Notes under the pieces: model-generated
What the model was told of the DNA's origin: nothing
Database searches by the model: none
What the model saw: only the letters and a program-made list of their open reading frames with translations
Shown here: positions 1 through 10,793 of the stretch, piece after piece
How the letters are laid out: each line of letters starts with the position of its first letter
Position numbering within the stretch: the first letter of the stretch is position 1
Position numbers and translations under genes: made by a program
Assembly: GCA_964019425.1 (NCBI GenBank)
Contig: OZ025852.1
Span: 582,001 to 646,000 of the forward strand
DNA: 64,000 nt
Reading direction: 5' to 3'
DNA from: Flectonema sp. DT1601
Lineage: Eukaryota > Euglenozoa > Diplonemea > Diplonemida > Diplonemidae

Positions 1-377
1 TGTTTTATTCCTTGTGAACAATGAATAATTAGTCAACTCTCCAAAAAAAAATTTTTTTTTCCCCTCTGCTTGTTTTTTTTTTTTAGAAATTCTTCTGTCT
101 GGAACAACTTTTTCACATTTTTTTTTTTTTTGGAGGGGAGGGGAAAAAAATGTAAAAAAAAAATAACAAAGGAACGGAGAAAATTTTTTTTTAAAAAAAA
201 GTAACAAAGACTTTAACGTTGGACCACGTGAATCAAACAAGAAGATTAAATTACCACACAAAAGGCTTAATTCCTTTCTTACAACAGGAATACATGAAAT
301 TAGTTCTGTTCGTTGAAGAAAGTGACGTAAAAGGTAACGCGTAACAACTATCTCAAATCAGATAATAAAGCAGATGA
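1..377. other. Spacer before the first gene
   Basis: No gene seen. The stretch is AT-rich with repeated A and T runs (for example around 49-60, 73-84 and 117-131). Several AG dinucleotides stand just before the first start codon, including ones ending at 360 and 371, and could serve as a leader acceptor, but this one has only a short pyrimidine-rich stretch (around 349-355). Confidence 0.5.
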
Positions 378-3300
378 ATGGCGTTTCAATTAATCCACTG
401 GTGCATCACTAGGAGAGGTGACACTCCTGAAGAACGGGAACGTAAAAACAACGAAGCAGAGCTGGAATTATTGTCTGAATTCTTAAACGATGAGGCAAAT
501 CAAATAGTGCAGAGAATGCGTCTTAAGCCTGACGAGAAAGTTGGACTTCTGCATCACTACAAGATAGGAGACGAGGCGATGAAGGATGTTTTTTTACATT
601 TTGATGCAAATACGAACCTGCTTCAGCTAAACTTAGCTCACAACATAATAAGTGATGAAGGGATAACTTATTGTTCTGATTCACTGAAGACGAACAGTAC
701 TCTTCTTGAGTTAAACTTGAACTACAACAACATTGGCGATGACGGAGTTACCAAAATAGGAGATGCGCTGAAGTTGAACACGTCGTTGATTTCTTTACAA
801 TTATCAAATAATGATTTTACAGAAGTTGGGTCAAGTAATTTATTGGAATCTCTTTCGGTTAATGATTCTCTAACATCACTTTGTTTAAATTCTAATATCG
901 TAGGAGACAAGTCATTGTTGACGCTGTCTTCCATCTTAAGAAGTAATCATGGTCTTAGTAGGTTAGAACTTTACCAGGCTGGGATTACTTCTGAAGGGGC
1001 GATGGCTCTTGCAGATGGTCTCAGAGATAACAATACTTTAGAAGTTCTTAATGTCGGATCTAATGAGATTGATGATTCTGGTGGCACAGCGTTGTCGTCA
1101 ATCTTAATGAAAAATGGTTCACTAAAATCTCTTGAAATCTTCCGAAACAAACTGACAGACTCAACAGTACTAAAACTTATTAATCACTTAGACGGTAACA
1201 TGACTTTAACTCACCTCAACATCGGTGGCAACACTGTTTCCAAAGAAACTCTTCAACTATTCTATTCAAAAATTGCTGAGTACCGAAAACGAACTTCCCG
1301 CCAATCAAAACTCAGCTACATCAACACGTACGAGTGTGTTGCTTGGGGAGAATTAAATCAGGGAGCAAAACAAAAATTCAACCGGTGGCTGTCTGCCATG
1401 AAAGACAAAGGTAAGATCCCGGTAAAGGTACCCTGCCCGACTTGTGGAGAGCTGACTAAAAAGCACCAAAAACCTCCATGGGCTAGTTGGCAGTGTAATA
1501 ATTGTGATGCACGCTTCACTCAGACAGAAATGTGTTACGGTTGTGAGAATCTAATAAAATGTGATGTGGCGTTTTGTAAGACATGTCATGACAAGGAGTC
1601 CACTCGCTTGCGAGAAGAGCAGGCAGCGTTAGTGACTGTTCACTGCGGTGCTTGTGCAACACCTTTTGAATCAGTGACTTCGGACTCGCTCTCAAATCAA
1701 ACTTGGCAATGCTGCTGTTGTCTTGCCGTTGCTAACCCGAAAATACCCAAACTCTGTAAACAATGTCAGGTGCTTACCTGCTTCAAATGCTTAGCGATTA
1801 GACCGCAATCCAACTCTTGTCTAGCCTGCGACACTGCTCTAGAACCTGTCCCGACAGAGGCTCTCTCTGGGCAACAGTGGCAATGCAGTGACTGCAAAAC
1901 TATTTCGACTGGATGTACTGGAGGCTCGCAATTTTGCCCTGATTCAATTAAATCTGAAAGCACAACCGAGCAAGCACAACTGACTGACGGTGATCCAAGC
2001 GAGCAACCAAGTAGCAACGTGTCTAAACCACAAGAGGAATTAGTTAGTGTTAGTGCGGGGGACGAACAGCACAACGCTGATGCATCCCCAAAACCTACCG
2101 AGCAATTAGATGTCAACGCAACCGAACAATCTGTAAAAACTGTTAGCGAGCCAAATCCGGCAGAAACAAACTTAGAAACACCTCTTGAAAAAGGTGTTGA
2201 AAACGTTCCACGTGAAGCAAAGTCAGAACCTGCTGACAACGAGTCAGACGAACCTTCTAAGATAAGTGATAAGCAATCTGATACGAATGATAATACTGAC
2301 AATGATAACACAAAGCAACCTGCAGCTACGAAAACCGGAGGTGACTCTAATGAGAAGACGAAATGCGACAATATCGAACAGAACGAAAATCCCACCGAAG
2401 ACAAAGACAATCTCCCGAAGTACTGCAAAAAGTGCCAAGCTCTAACGTGCTATAAGTGTTACCTGAGACTAGAAGAACATCAACGGGAAGCGAAAAAGGC
2501 TCGAGTTGATGTCCCCTGTAAAGTTTGCAAAGACAGTGTGAATAAACTCCCAGAAACTCCTTTTAAAAGCTGGACTTGTGACGGAGAGTGCAAGAAGACG
2601 ACTTTCTTAAAGAACGACACATGTTATGGATGTATTACTGTGGTTGAATGTGATTACTGTTTTTGCCCACCTTGTTACGATAAAGCAAGACAGAAGATTC
2701 AAAAGGATATGAAGAAGGGACCTCGTATTTGCTGCCCAAAGTGCAGCCAATCATTGGAAAAACAGCCGGAAAATACTTTCCCTGCCTGGGGATGCGACAG
2801 CTGCGGCAAGACATACGCAAGCAGTGATACACTTTATGGCTGCGCCACGGTTGCAACTTGTGACTTTTGCATTTGTCAAAAGTGTTTTATCGTTAAGGAA
2901 CTGGCTGAACGTGCTAAACAGCCAGTTATGTGCTTTAAGTGCAAACTTACCGTGTCTAAAGCCCCTGAGAATCCATTTCCCGCCTGGGGATGCGATTCCT
3001 GCGAAGCTTCTTACACAAGTGCTGATCCCATTTATGGTTGTGAAACCATGTCAAGATGCGACTTTTGCTTTTGCCAAAAATGTTACTCGAAAATGCAAAA
3101 AACACCTGGCTGTACCAAATGCAAGCTACCGATGCTGCAGATATCTAACAATCCTTTTCCAAACTGGGGTTGCGATGCATGCGGCAAGCCTTACACAAAA
3201 TCGGATAAATTATTTGGGTGTCAAACCCTCAAAGAGTGTGACTATTGCTTTTGTGAACAATGCTTCACAGAAGCAGGTCGTGGCATTGCCGCCAGTTCGA

Positions 3301-3881
3301 TTCCGATTTCTTGCAACAAGTGTGACGTTCCAATGCAAAAGCTGCCGGAGAACCCGTTTCCTTCTTGGGGATGCGACTGCTGTAGCACCGTGTATGCGCA
3401 AAAAGATTCTGTGTATGGTTGCCCAACAGTGGGAAAATGCGATTTTTGTTTTTGTGACAACTGCTACAAGAAGGCACAACTCAATATCTTACAGCAAAAG
3501 CAGGAGCAACCACAAATTCCGTGTTCGAAGTGCAAAGGGCCAATGGGGAAGTATGCCAAGGCACCGTTCCCAGCCTGGGGTTGTGACGGCTGTGGGGAGA
3601 ACCACCCTGGTACAGATCCTGTTTATGGCTGCTCTACAATTGCGAAATGTGACTTTTGTTTTTGCGAAAAGTGCCATGAGAAGGCTGTCGAAACATCTCA
3701 AAAAGAGGAAGGCAAGAATACTGAAACTGCAAAGCAAGAATCCAATGAAGAAAATCCAAAAGAAGAAGCTGCAGCTCATGTTAACCCGCTGGAAAACATT
3801 GAACAAGCGGAGGAAACCAAAGAAGTTCAAAGATCTCCGTCATTGGAATTCAGTGACCGAGGTGACACCGAAGGAGAATGA
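378..3881 (+). CDS. Leucine-rich-repeat protein with nine tandem cysteine-rich (probable zinc) modules
   Basis: Single-exon gene for 1167 residues. Residues about 60-315 are leucine-rich repeats of the ribonuclease-inhibitor type (repeats of the form L..L.L..N.I...G). From about residue 350 there follow nine modules with the plan CxxC, about 15-20 residues, WxCxxC, GC, then CDxCFCxxC, about nine cysteines each; these look like zinc-binding folds related in spacing to RING or ribbon fingers. Modules 4-9 (about 710-1110) are close copies of one another. Module 3 is split by about 160 residues of low-complexity sequence rich in E, S, T, D and N (about 520-680), after which its second half resumes. 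The tail is acidic and lysine-rich. No signal peptide or membrane segment. A role as a scaffold or ubiquitin-related protein is possible, but I do not recognise the family. The gene model is certain; the function is unknown. Confidence 0.9.
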   Translation: MAFQLIHWCITRRGDTPEERERKNNEAELELLSEFLNDEANQIVQRMRLKPDEKVGLLHHYKIGDEAMKDVFLHFDANTNLLQLNLAHNIISDEGITYCSDSLKTNSTLLELNLNYNNIGDDGVTKIGDALKLNTSLISLQLSNNDFTEVGSSNLLESLSVNDSLTSLCLNSNIVGDKSLLTLSSILRSNHGLSRLELYQAGITSEGAMALADGLRDNNTLEVLNVGSNEIDDSGGTALSSILMKNGSLKSLEIFRNKLTDSTVLKLINHLDGNMTLTHLNIGGNTVSKETLQLFYSKIAEYRKRTSRQSKLSYINTYECVAWGELNQGAKQKFNRWLSAMKDKGKIPVKVPCPTCGELTKKHQKPPWASWQCNNCDARFTQTEMCYGCENLIKCDVAFCKTCHDKESTRLREEQAALVTVHCGACATPFESVTSDSLSNQTWQCCCCLAVANPKIPKLCKQCQVLTCFKCLAIRPQSNSCLACDTALEPVPTEALSGQQWQCSDCKTISTGCTGGSQFCPDSIKSESTTEQAQLTDGDPSEQPSSNVSKPQEELVSVSAGDEQHNADASPKPTEQLDVNATEQSVKTVSEPNPAETNLETPLEKGVENVPREAKSEPADNESDEPSKISDKQSDTNDNTDNDNTKQPAATKTGGDSNEKTKCDNIEQNENPTEDKDNLPKYCKKCQALTCYKCYLRLEEHQREAKKARVDVPCKVCKDSVNKLPETPFKSWTCDGECKKTTFLKNDTCYGCITVVECDYCFCPPCYDKARQKIQKDMKKGPRICCPKCSQSLEKQPENTFPAWGCDSCGKTYASSDTLYGCATVATCDFCICQKCFIVKELAERAKQPVMCFKCKLTVSKAPENPFPAWGCDSCEASYTSADPIYGCETMSRCDFCFCQKCYSKMQKTPGCTKCKLPMLQISNNPFPNWGCDACGKPYTKSDKLFGCQTLKECDYCFCEQCFTEAGRGIAASSIPISCNKCDVPMQKLPENPFPSWGCDCCSTVYAQKDSVYGCPTVGKCDFCFCDNCYKKAQLNILQQKQEQPQIPCSKCKGPMGKYAKAPFPAWGCDGCGENHPGTDPVYGCSTIAKCDFCFCEKCHEKAVETSQKEEGKNTETAKQESNEENPKEEAAAHVNPLENIEQAEETKEVQRSPSLEFSDRGDTEGE

Positions 3882-4174
3882 AATCAGTTTTTTGAGATCA
3901 AAAAAAAGCTTGCACCCAAAAAAATATACGCAACTTCGTTGGGGGCCGTCGAAATTCACAAGAGGTCTGAGAATTTTTTGTTTTTGTACCAACGTAGTCT
4001 TAGAAGACTATTCAGATTGAAAGCTTTATGCGACAGGTCTGTCTGCGTACGAAAAAAAAGGCTAATCTGAATAGTTTGCGTGCTCATTCTTACACGAGGC
4101 CGAACGCATGTGGATGATTACTTATGTGAATAATTCATTAGTTGAATTATTTCCTTTCAAACAGGTCATATAGG

Positions 4175-4179
4175 AAAAA
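4175..4179 (-). terminator. Pol III T5 terminator of tRNA-Leu
   Basis: Read on the - strand, a run of five T follows one base after the tRNA-Leu 3' end. This is the usual RNA polymerase III stop. Confidence 0.6.
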
Positions 4180-4180
4180 G

Positions 4181-4262
4181 TGACGAGAGTGGGGTTTGAA
4201 CCCACGCATCCGAAGATATTGCGGCCTAAACGCAACGCCTTAGACCGCTCGGCCATCTCGCC
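4181..4262 (-). tRNA. tRNA-Leu (anticodon UAG)
   Basis: The - strand folds as an 82-base type II tRNA with a 7-pair acceptor stem (one G-U), a D arm containing GGCCGAGCGGTCTAAGG, and an anticodon stem TTGCG/CGCAA closing the loop TTTAGGC, so the anticodon is UAG. The long variable arm and the T arm GTGGGTTCAAACCCCAC with a B-box are typical of eukaryotic tRNA-Leu. CCA is not encoded and there is no intron. It is transcribed against the direction of every protein gene in the window. Confidence 0.95.
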
Positions 4263-4461
4263 ATATCATTTTCAAAAACTTTTATTTTTCTTTTTTTATA
4301 AAAAGAAATAAAAAAAAATATTTAGTTTATCTCTCATCTTGTGCAATGTTACTCATGAAATCCTTTACTTCCTCCAGTAAAGTCGAGCAGATTTAGTTAG
4401 TTAGTTAATATCTTTTGTTTTCGACAGGTGGAAATTTCTTCTATGACATAAGGCGTCAACG

Positions 4462-6307
4462 ATGCACAAGTCCAGCGGGCGGATCCGCAAGCCGGATCGG
4501 GAACTCTTGCTGCTTCAATATTTTTTGATGTCGCAGGGGGTGCCCCTCCCATCCCACTTTGTTTGCCCGATAATAGGAAAGGTGATGCAGGATCCTACTT
4601 CTCTCTGGGGAAGTACAGCAGTTCATGATAGGTATGCTGACAAGGGAAAGCATTCCATTTACAGCTGTACAAAGTTAATAACATCACAGATCATCAATAG
4701 AGCAGATGATAGATAAAACACTTACCACGAGGATTACATCTCAGAATGAGTTAAAATCTGGCATAGCACTGTGGAGAACGGGGGTGTTGCAAATATACGA
4801 AAAGGAAATTGCAACAGTTCGTGGTGTGTATCTTTCTTGATGTCAAGAAGTATAATTTATCCGTGAAATCGCCAGCAATATTTTGCAAGCAGCAATGTAA
4901 CAACACAGAATTTACTCAAGATAAGAAGAATTTGACAATGGAAGATGTTATGAGTGCTGTCGACAAATTGCTTCCCATCCAAGAAAACAAAGTGAACTAT
5001 GCTACGGAATTAGCATTCGAGTTTGAAAAACAAGACATAACTGCAAGTTCCGAAAGGCGAAAATCTGCAATAAAGCAAATGAGGAATAAACGGGAAGAAC
5101 TTTTGTTGGAAAATGAATCCCAAGAGACTGCGCGTATGCACGACGAAGATGCAATGTCGCGTAGGCGAGACTTCTATGAAGCAGATCAACAGAATGAGTT
5201 TGCGCGACTGCCAAACCTTCAGCATTCTCCCGCCAACGTGACAAAGCCATTTGCTTTGGCAGTGGGAAAAGGACAACTTCCGCACTTGCCAGTCAGCGGA
5301 ATGACAAACACCAAGTTGCGGCAGTCTGCTATGCAACGTTCTCGTCAGTCTCATGGTAAGCAGCCGATGCAAGAAATGTCTCCGACGCTATTGGCCGGGG
5401 GCGATTCCCACATTTTTGTCGGTCCCAAGGCTCTTCCGAAGCCCACGGGGAAACTTTCTCAGCTACTACTTCAAAGCGAAAGGTTTGTTTTATGAGCCAC
5501 TTGGAGAATAATGATATCAGAAATCTGGTTTACAACATATCAATACACAAACACAGAAAGAAATCCTGGTCGATGAACGAAATCATTGAAAGCTACCTGG
5601 ATTCTGATGAGGAATCTGATCGATGTTACTTCATGAACCCATACAGGAATAAGTTCTGCAGATCACTTAAACATCAACTGAGGGTTACGTGGGATTGTAA
5701 TTCGCCTATTTCACAAACAACAGTACACCCTGCTGGTCCTAAAGGAGGAGCATACGACAGCAACCAGGAGATGGAGGAGATCAGACCGCCAGCACCTCTC
5801 TCCAGAAAATTAAATCATGTGCTGAATCTGAAGTTAGTCGGAGAAGGAGCTACTGAGCTCTGCGAAAAAATGAAAAGATCCCTTAAAAATACGGTGTCGT
5901 CAATATCTCCCTTTCATACGGAGCAACTGAGAGCAAAGCGTCGAGCCAAGAAGCAAGTCGCTCAAAAGCCGGAGGAGGAGCTGCTTTTCCCCTTTCTTAC
6001 ACACTTTGCTAACCTCCCTTTTCGCTATAACAATATCGCTGAGAAAGAAAAAGAGTGTGTTCCGCAGCCTGAGTCTGTAGTATTCACCCCGGTACCCCCC
6101 AACAAGTCTCCTACTCGGGTGCGCGTTACGTCGTTCCATATTCCCAAGTTAGAGCAACCGGCTAAGATGGTGGCTTATATTCCTAGAAAGCTCCGGAAAC
6201 GAGGTGTTCCGGCAAGGAGTCGAAAAGAGCGACCGCACTCACCCTCCGGGTTGGCGGTGATGAGCCCACCAGAACCAGTTTCTGTTTTAATGTTCGAACG
6301 AAAGTAA
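4462..6307 (+). CDS. U-box domain protein, four exons
   Basis: Proposed exons 4462-4631, 4690-4823, 4909-5482 and 5521-6307 give 554 residues in one frame. The join at 4631/4690 creates a convincing U-box: FVCPIIGKVMQDP, then TAVHDR joined to SSIEQMI, then TTRITSQNELKSGIALW, as in CPI...M.DP / Y.R..I..W / N..LR..I..W. U-boxes recruit E2 enzymes, so this is a likely E3 ubiquitin ligase. The rest is basic, low in recognisable domains, and carries a charged helical stretch (about 105-165). The last intron is only 38 bases (5483-5520). The second intron (4824-4908) is the least certain because several nearby acceptors would fit. A pyrimidine tract ending in AG at about 4427 precedes the start and could be the leader acceptor. 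It could be misread as a broken gene if the short introns are missed. Confidence 0.65.
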
Positions 6308-6529
6308 TTAACCAGCTGATTTTATTCTACTTCTGTCTGATTTGATGTACACGTTTTACCCTTTCTATTTGTTAAACCATCTGCTTTCTTTGCGTTTTTT
6401 TAATCCGGTTGGAGAAGCTATTTTACAGTAGCTATTGTTGCCAACTAGAGTAGACCTGAGTGATGGTTTCAAGGTTTCAATTTTTAATTGCTATTTTTTT
6501 TATTTCAAGTCTCTAGTATCTCAAAGAAA

Positions 6530-7647
6530 ATGTTACGTCGTGCTGGTCTACTTGCCATTGGTGCTGGAGTGGCCTATAAAAGCAGCAAAATACACGCTGC
6601 GTCTCCTTCGCAAACAGTTGAGTTGGTGTTTTTAGGAACTGGGAGCTCAGTTAGTGTACCCAGCTTGAGATGTCTAACATCAGAAAAACCTTGTAAGGTA
6701 TGCAGTGGTGCGGCATCAGGTGATAAGAACAAGAGAAATAACCCGAGCTTACTCTTTAAGGTTCCACAAACCGACAGAACTTCAGGAGAGGTAACAGGAT
6801 TTAGGACAGTATTGGTTGACTGTGGTAAGACGTTTAGAGATTCTGCTATTCACCTTTTCAAGCAAATTGGTGTAAATGCGATGGACGCTATATTACTGAC
6901 TCACTACCATGCAGATGCTGTCTTAGGTCTTGACGACATACGTGATTTCCAGCGTATTGTAAGGGGACCAGACTTTCTCAATCGTATCCCTGCTCAGTTG
7001 GCTTCAACTCCAGTTCATTGCGATGAGGTAACCTTCAGTCATCTAAAGAATGTGTTTCCCTACCTAATTCCAAAGGAAATTGATCATAAGCAACACGAAG
7101 TTCGCTTTACTGCTAACCTTACCTGGAATATTATGGAACCATTTTATCGTCAGAATATTGAGGGCTTGAACATCCGTAATATTCCAGTGACTCATGGAAA
7201 GGAGTGCGAGTGTCAAGGTTATGAATTTGAATCGAAGGACTGCCGTGTAGTTTATCTCAGTGACGTCTCAGAAATTCCTCCGAATGCCGACGACGTTCTA
7301 TCGAAGGTATGTTACTTCTATTTCTTGTAGCGGTCTGTTTTTCTTTTAATAATCTCAAACAGGGAAAACAAATCGATGTGCTCATTGTAGATGCTCTGTT
7401 TTTAGAGCGCAGACACAACACCCACTTTAGCCTTCCACAAGCCTTAGACACTGCGAGGAAATACCGCGCAAAGCAGACTTACTTAGTTGGTATGAGTCAC
7501 GAGTTTGATTATTATTCAACGAATGATGATCTGAAAGCTCTACGTGAGAAAGAAGGACTAGCTGTAGAGATGGCTCACGATGGATTGGTTCTTAAATTGC
7601 CGCTACTTGATGCACCTGTTTTTGCAGAAAGTTGTGCGAAGCTCTAA
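6530..7647 (+). CDS. Metallo-beta-lactamase-fold hydrolase (PhnP / SPCC777.06c-like)
   Basis: Exons 6530-7306 and 7363-7647 encode 353 residues. The fold signature is LVFLGTGSS near the N terminus, a cysteine pair in PCKVC, and the metal motif LTHYHADAVLGLDDIR, followed by ITHGKECECQ-like, LSDVS and DALF segments that supply later ligands. The HADA form, where the last His of HxHxDH is Ala, is as I recall usual for the eukaryotic branch of this family, so it is not a defect. Members are cyclic phosphodiesterase or tRNase Z relatives; the substrate is unknown. A short hydrophobic N terminus with basic residues (MLRRAGLLAIGAGVAY) may target a mitochondrion or membrane. I choose this start because it follows a T-rich tract ending in AG at about 6509-6516. 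Confidence 0.8.
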
Positions 7648-7900
7648 ATATTTTAACTCCCGAAGTTGAGGTTTAAGAGAACGTGTCACTTTTCAGACAC
7701 TGATCCAAACACTCGAGGGGGGGATTTTAATATGCAGACGCCCACTGCTCCAAACGTTGGGTTTACTGCGCATGAAACCTTTGCATAAAGCTGCATGCTT
7801 GTCGGCCTTCTTTCCTCTCCGACGACCAGCTTCGGGTTTCCCTGTGATTGAATGAATTCTGTGTTGTTTTCTATTTTATTTTTCAAACAGGTTGGATCGA

Positions 7901-9527
7901 ATGGTGGGAACAGCTGCTGCTCACGTCAAAAGTGTTCGTGTGGATAATAGTTATTGCAAGCTTTGGAAACAACTCAGCCAATCGAGTGATGATATTAATG
8001 CAACGAGTTTGAACACAACCACATCTACAGAATCATCAACTTCGTTAGGAAGCTCAGGAAGGAGGAAGAAGCCACTGCAAGCAACGAGATGTTTAGTTAT
8101 CCCGGCGAAGAGAAGTGTGACAACCTGCAGTCGAATTAGTCACAAAGGAGATCGAATCGCAATTAGCGGCAGAGATCGAGATCTGTCTCTCTACAGCGTT
8201 GAAACAGGGAAGCAACTAACATCGCCAATGCGCAACCATTACGGTTGGATCCTCCATCTTGCATGGAGCCCTTGTGATAAATACATCGTAACTGGAGGTG
8301 ATGATCGCAGGTTTGTTGTTCCCTTCTTTAACTGCTATTCTTGTGTAGTGAGAAAAATTCGCATGATTTACACTAACGCACAACAGATGCATCGTGTGGG
8401 ATTCTGAAAATCATACTCTGATAAATATCATGAACAGGCACTCAGGAACAATCTATCACACTGCTTGGTCAGGATGTTCCCAGTTCATTGCTTCTGCATC
8501 GGGTGACAAGCTCTGCATTGTTTGGAAGATGCACACAGTATGTAGGACTTCGGTTCAAAACATCGCTTTGAAAGGACACACTCAGACTGTAACAGCAGTC
8601 TCGTTCCACCCTTTCGAATGTGGCAAAGTCGTTACAGGTATGCTTCTATTGTTTGACGAATATTGTGTATCGTGTCACAGGGATCCATAAGCAACCAAAG
8701 CAGGTAGCAAAGATAACAGCATGATGTTATGGAGCGTCGATAAGGGATTGAATAACGCCTGTCCATTAGTAACAATACCACAGAACGCCTCTGTGGTGTC
8801 TGTTGACTTTGACAGCACCGGAGACCAAGTACTTTCCGCAACTATTGATGGCAAACTGCGAGTTTGGCTGCTTTCAGGAACTTGTTTGTTTTCCATCAGC
8901 AGCGACCAACCAATTAGGTACGCATGTTTCGTAAACAATCATCCTGTTATTTATTCCCACAAGACAATAAGCATTTGGGATCCGAGGCAATGCGAGTTAC
9001 TAGACTTTCTGAGGACCCCCTCAGATTTACGGTATGTGTTTGTTCAACAACCTGGATATGTTTGTATCACTGCTGAACTACGCAACTAACTAATTAACAG
9101 GTGCGTTGACTTTCTGGGGGACAAGTTACTTGTGACCCACTCTTCCATCGGAATTGAACTGTACTCGTGTGTTGGGCTTGGTGATGCTCATGAGATGCAT
9201 TTGAATGAAAAAGAAGCTCATAATCGTCGTATGAGACAAGCTTTTCAGCAATTCCTTGGATTGCGCCATCGGATGGCAACGGAACAGCTAACAGCGAAGG
9301 AAGTTTTACAACTTTCGAGAAACTTTGGTGAACCAGTTGCTGCTAGTATCTCCCGCAGTAGCAGTACCGTCTCATTGATCCCTCCCTGTCCTGAGGACTA
9401 TCCATCAGCGGCGCATTTTGTGCTGGCTGATTTTTGGGACGCCTTTGGTAGATCTCTGAAGCGAGGAGGTCTGACAAGGAGAATGGAAAAAGTCCCCTGT
9501 ATACTTGAACCGCTCCCGCAGAGGTGA
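7901..9527 (+). CDS. WD40-repeat protein, four exons
   Basis: Exons 7901-8310, 8387-8637, 8704-9031 and 9101-9527 encode 471 residues, with each join restoring a WD repeat: DDR joined to CIVWD, VVTG joined to GSKDNSMMLWS, and SDLR joined to CVDFLGD. Several WD repeats run from about residue 60 to 345, including LAWSPCDKYIVTGGDD and WSGCSQFIASASGDKLCIVW. The C-terminal 100 residues are helical and not recognised. WD propellers are binding platforms; no specific orthologue is clear. The first ATG lies 11 bases after a T-rich acceptor-like stretch ending in AG at 7890. An in-frame TTG at 7892 is not needed. Confidence 0.8.
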
Positions 9528-9751
9528 TTTTTCTTTTACTTCTTGGTCATTTACACAAGTGTTTTGCTACACTTATAGTTTGTATCATCACACGCAATTA
9601 CTTAGATTATCGTTGCCATGTTCCGTTTCCGTTATGTTTGCCATGATTGAAATCAAATCAAAGTTTCTCCTCTTTTTCTCAGCAAAAGTATTATGTTGGA
9701 TTTACAAACACAATGGTTTGTGGTTCAAATATTTTTGCCTAATCAGTCGAG

Positions 9752-10540
9752 ATGCGACATTGCACGCGGCTTATGGTATTATCTCCAGTCTCAAGTGCAA
9801 AGATGACTGGGAAGTATGACACTACAAAGTGGGAAGCAGAGCAAGATATGATGAAAGAGAAGTTGCAAGTAAAAGACACAATGAAATGGGTAGGGGATGA
9901 CGGAGAGCTACAGGTTAAACTCATTGGGGGATTGGACATTAGCTTTGCAAAGGAAGATGAAGAGACAGCTTGTGCAACAATAGTTGTAATTGAATACCCT
10001 TCGTTGAAGGTCGTCTTAGAACATTCTGAAATGGTGCAAATGGAGTTTCCATATGTGAGTGGTTTCCTAGGATTTAGGGAAATACCACACTTAATAAATT
10101 TGGTTGAGAAGGTGTGCAAGGAGAACCCGGAATTTAAGCCTGATGTTCTTATGGTTGATGGAAACGGGATTCACCACCCGCGTGGATTTGGATGTGCTTC
10201 GCACTTGGGCGTTTTGTGTGGATTTCCCACTATTGGTGTTGCAAAGAAGTTCCTTCAAGTTGATGGACTGACATCTGACGAGTTCAAACAGCAATGGCAT
10301 GACCGCCCTGCTTCCACAAACACACTTCCCATAGTCGGAAAATCTGGTGCAACTTGGGGTGTGGCTGCCCGCACCACCAAAGATTCTACCAACCCTGTTT
10401 TTGCATCGGTTGGCCACCTTATCAGCCTCGAGTCTGCCATGAAAGTTGTCCTCTGCACTTGTAAGGTTCGAGTACCGGAAGCTATTCGTCAGGCAGATTT
10501 AATTTCAAGAGATTTTCTCAGGAAGCAGGGGCTGTTGTAA
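9752..10540 (+). CDS. ENDOV: Endonuclease V
   Basis: A 262-residue single-exon gene. It has the endonuclease V core: GGLDISF (first catalytic Asp), SGFLGFRE (catalytic Glu and wedge region), DVLMVDGNGIHHPRGFGCASHLGV (catalytic Asp and the following conserved loop), GVAKKF, and the late GH..S motif. The enzyme cleaves near inosine; eukaryotic members act mainly on inosine-containing RNA. The ATG at 9752 lies five bases after a T-rich stretch ending in AG at 9746. The conserved protein could also begin at the in-frame ATG at 9803, so the first 17 residues are uncertain. Confidence 0.93.
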   Translation: MRHCTRLMVLSPVSSAKMTGKYDTTKWEAEQDMMKEKLQVKDTMKWVGDDGELQVKLIGGLDISFAKEDEETACATIVVIEYPSLKVVLEHSEMVQMEFPYVSGFLGFREIPHLINLVEKVCKENPEFKPDVLMVDGNGIHHPRGFGCASHLGVLCGFPTIGVAKKFLQVDGLTSDEFKQQWHDRPASTNTLPIVGKSGATWGVAARTTKDSTNPVFASVGHLISLESAMKVVLCTCKVRVPEAIRQADLISRDFLRKQGLL

Positions 10541-10713
10541 ATTTGCATGATTAAAGGGTGCCGGTTCATCTAGACAGCAACCCAAATCCCGAAATAGTGA
10601 GGTTCCAAAGAATTACACAACAAATGACGTAGAACGTAGAACAACCTCATCTGTTGAAACTCGCACAGAAAATAGTGCCCAATTAGTCAATCTTATAACC
10701 TTATTTTTCAGCC

Positions 10714-10720
10714 AAAAAAA
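10714..10720 (-). terminator. Pol III T7 terminator of tRNA-Met
   Basis: On the - strand, seven T directly follow the tRNA-Met 3' end, a typical RNA polymerase III stop. Confidence 0.75.
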
Positions 10721-10793
10721 TGCGAGGTGCCAGGATCGAACTGACGACCTTAGGATTATGAGACCTACGCGCTACCGACTGCGCCAACCTCGC
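10721..10793 (-). tRNA. Elongator tRNA-Met (anticodon CAU)
   Basis: The - strand gives a 73-base cloverleaf with acceptor stem GCGAGGT/ACCTCGC, D arm GCGCAGTCGGTAGCGC, anticodon loop CTCATAA, and T arm with GTTCGATCC. The overall pattern, including a T-T opposition at the base of the anticodon stem, matches eukaryotic elongator rather than initiator tRNA-Met. No intron, CCA not encoded. Like the tRNA-Leu gene it is antisense to the protein genes. Confidence 0.95.

Noticed and set aside
1766-2428. 220-codon frame on the - strand
   Set aside because: It is antisense to the leucine-rich-repeat/cysteine gene, which has clear domains; the Ser/Cys-rich product is a shadow of the low-complexity insert.
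2824-4020. 398-codon second frame on the + strand
   Set aside because: It runs inside the repeated cysteine modules; repeating codons keep the other frame open. No domain is seen in it.
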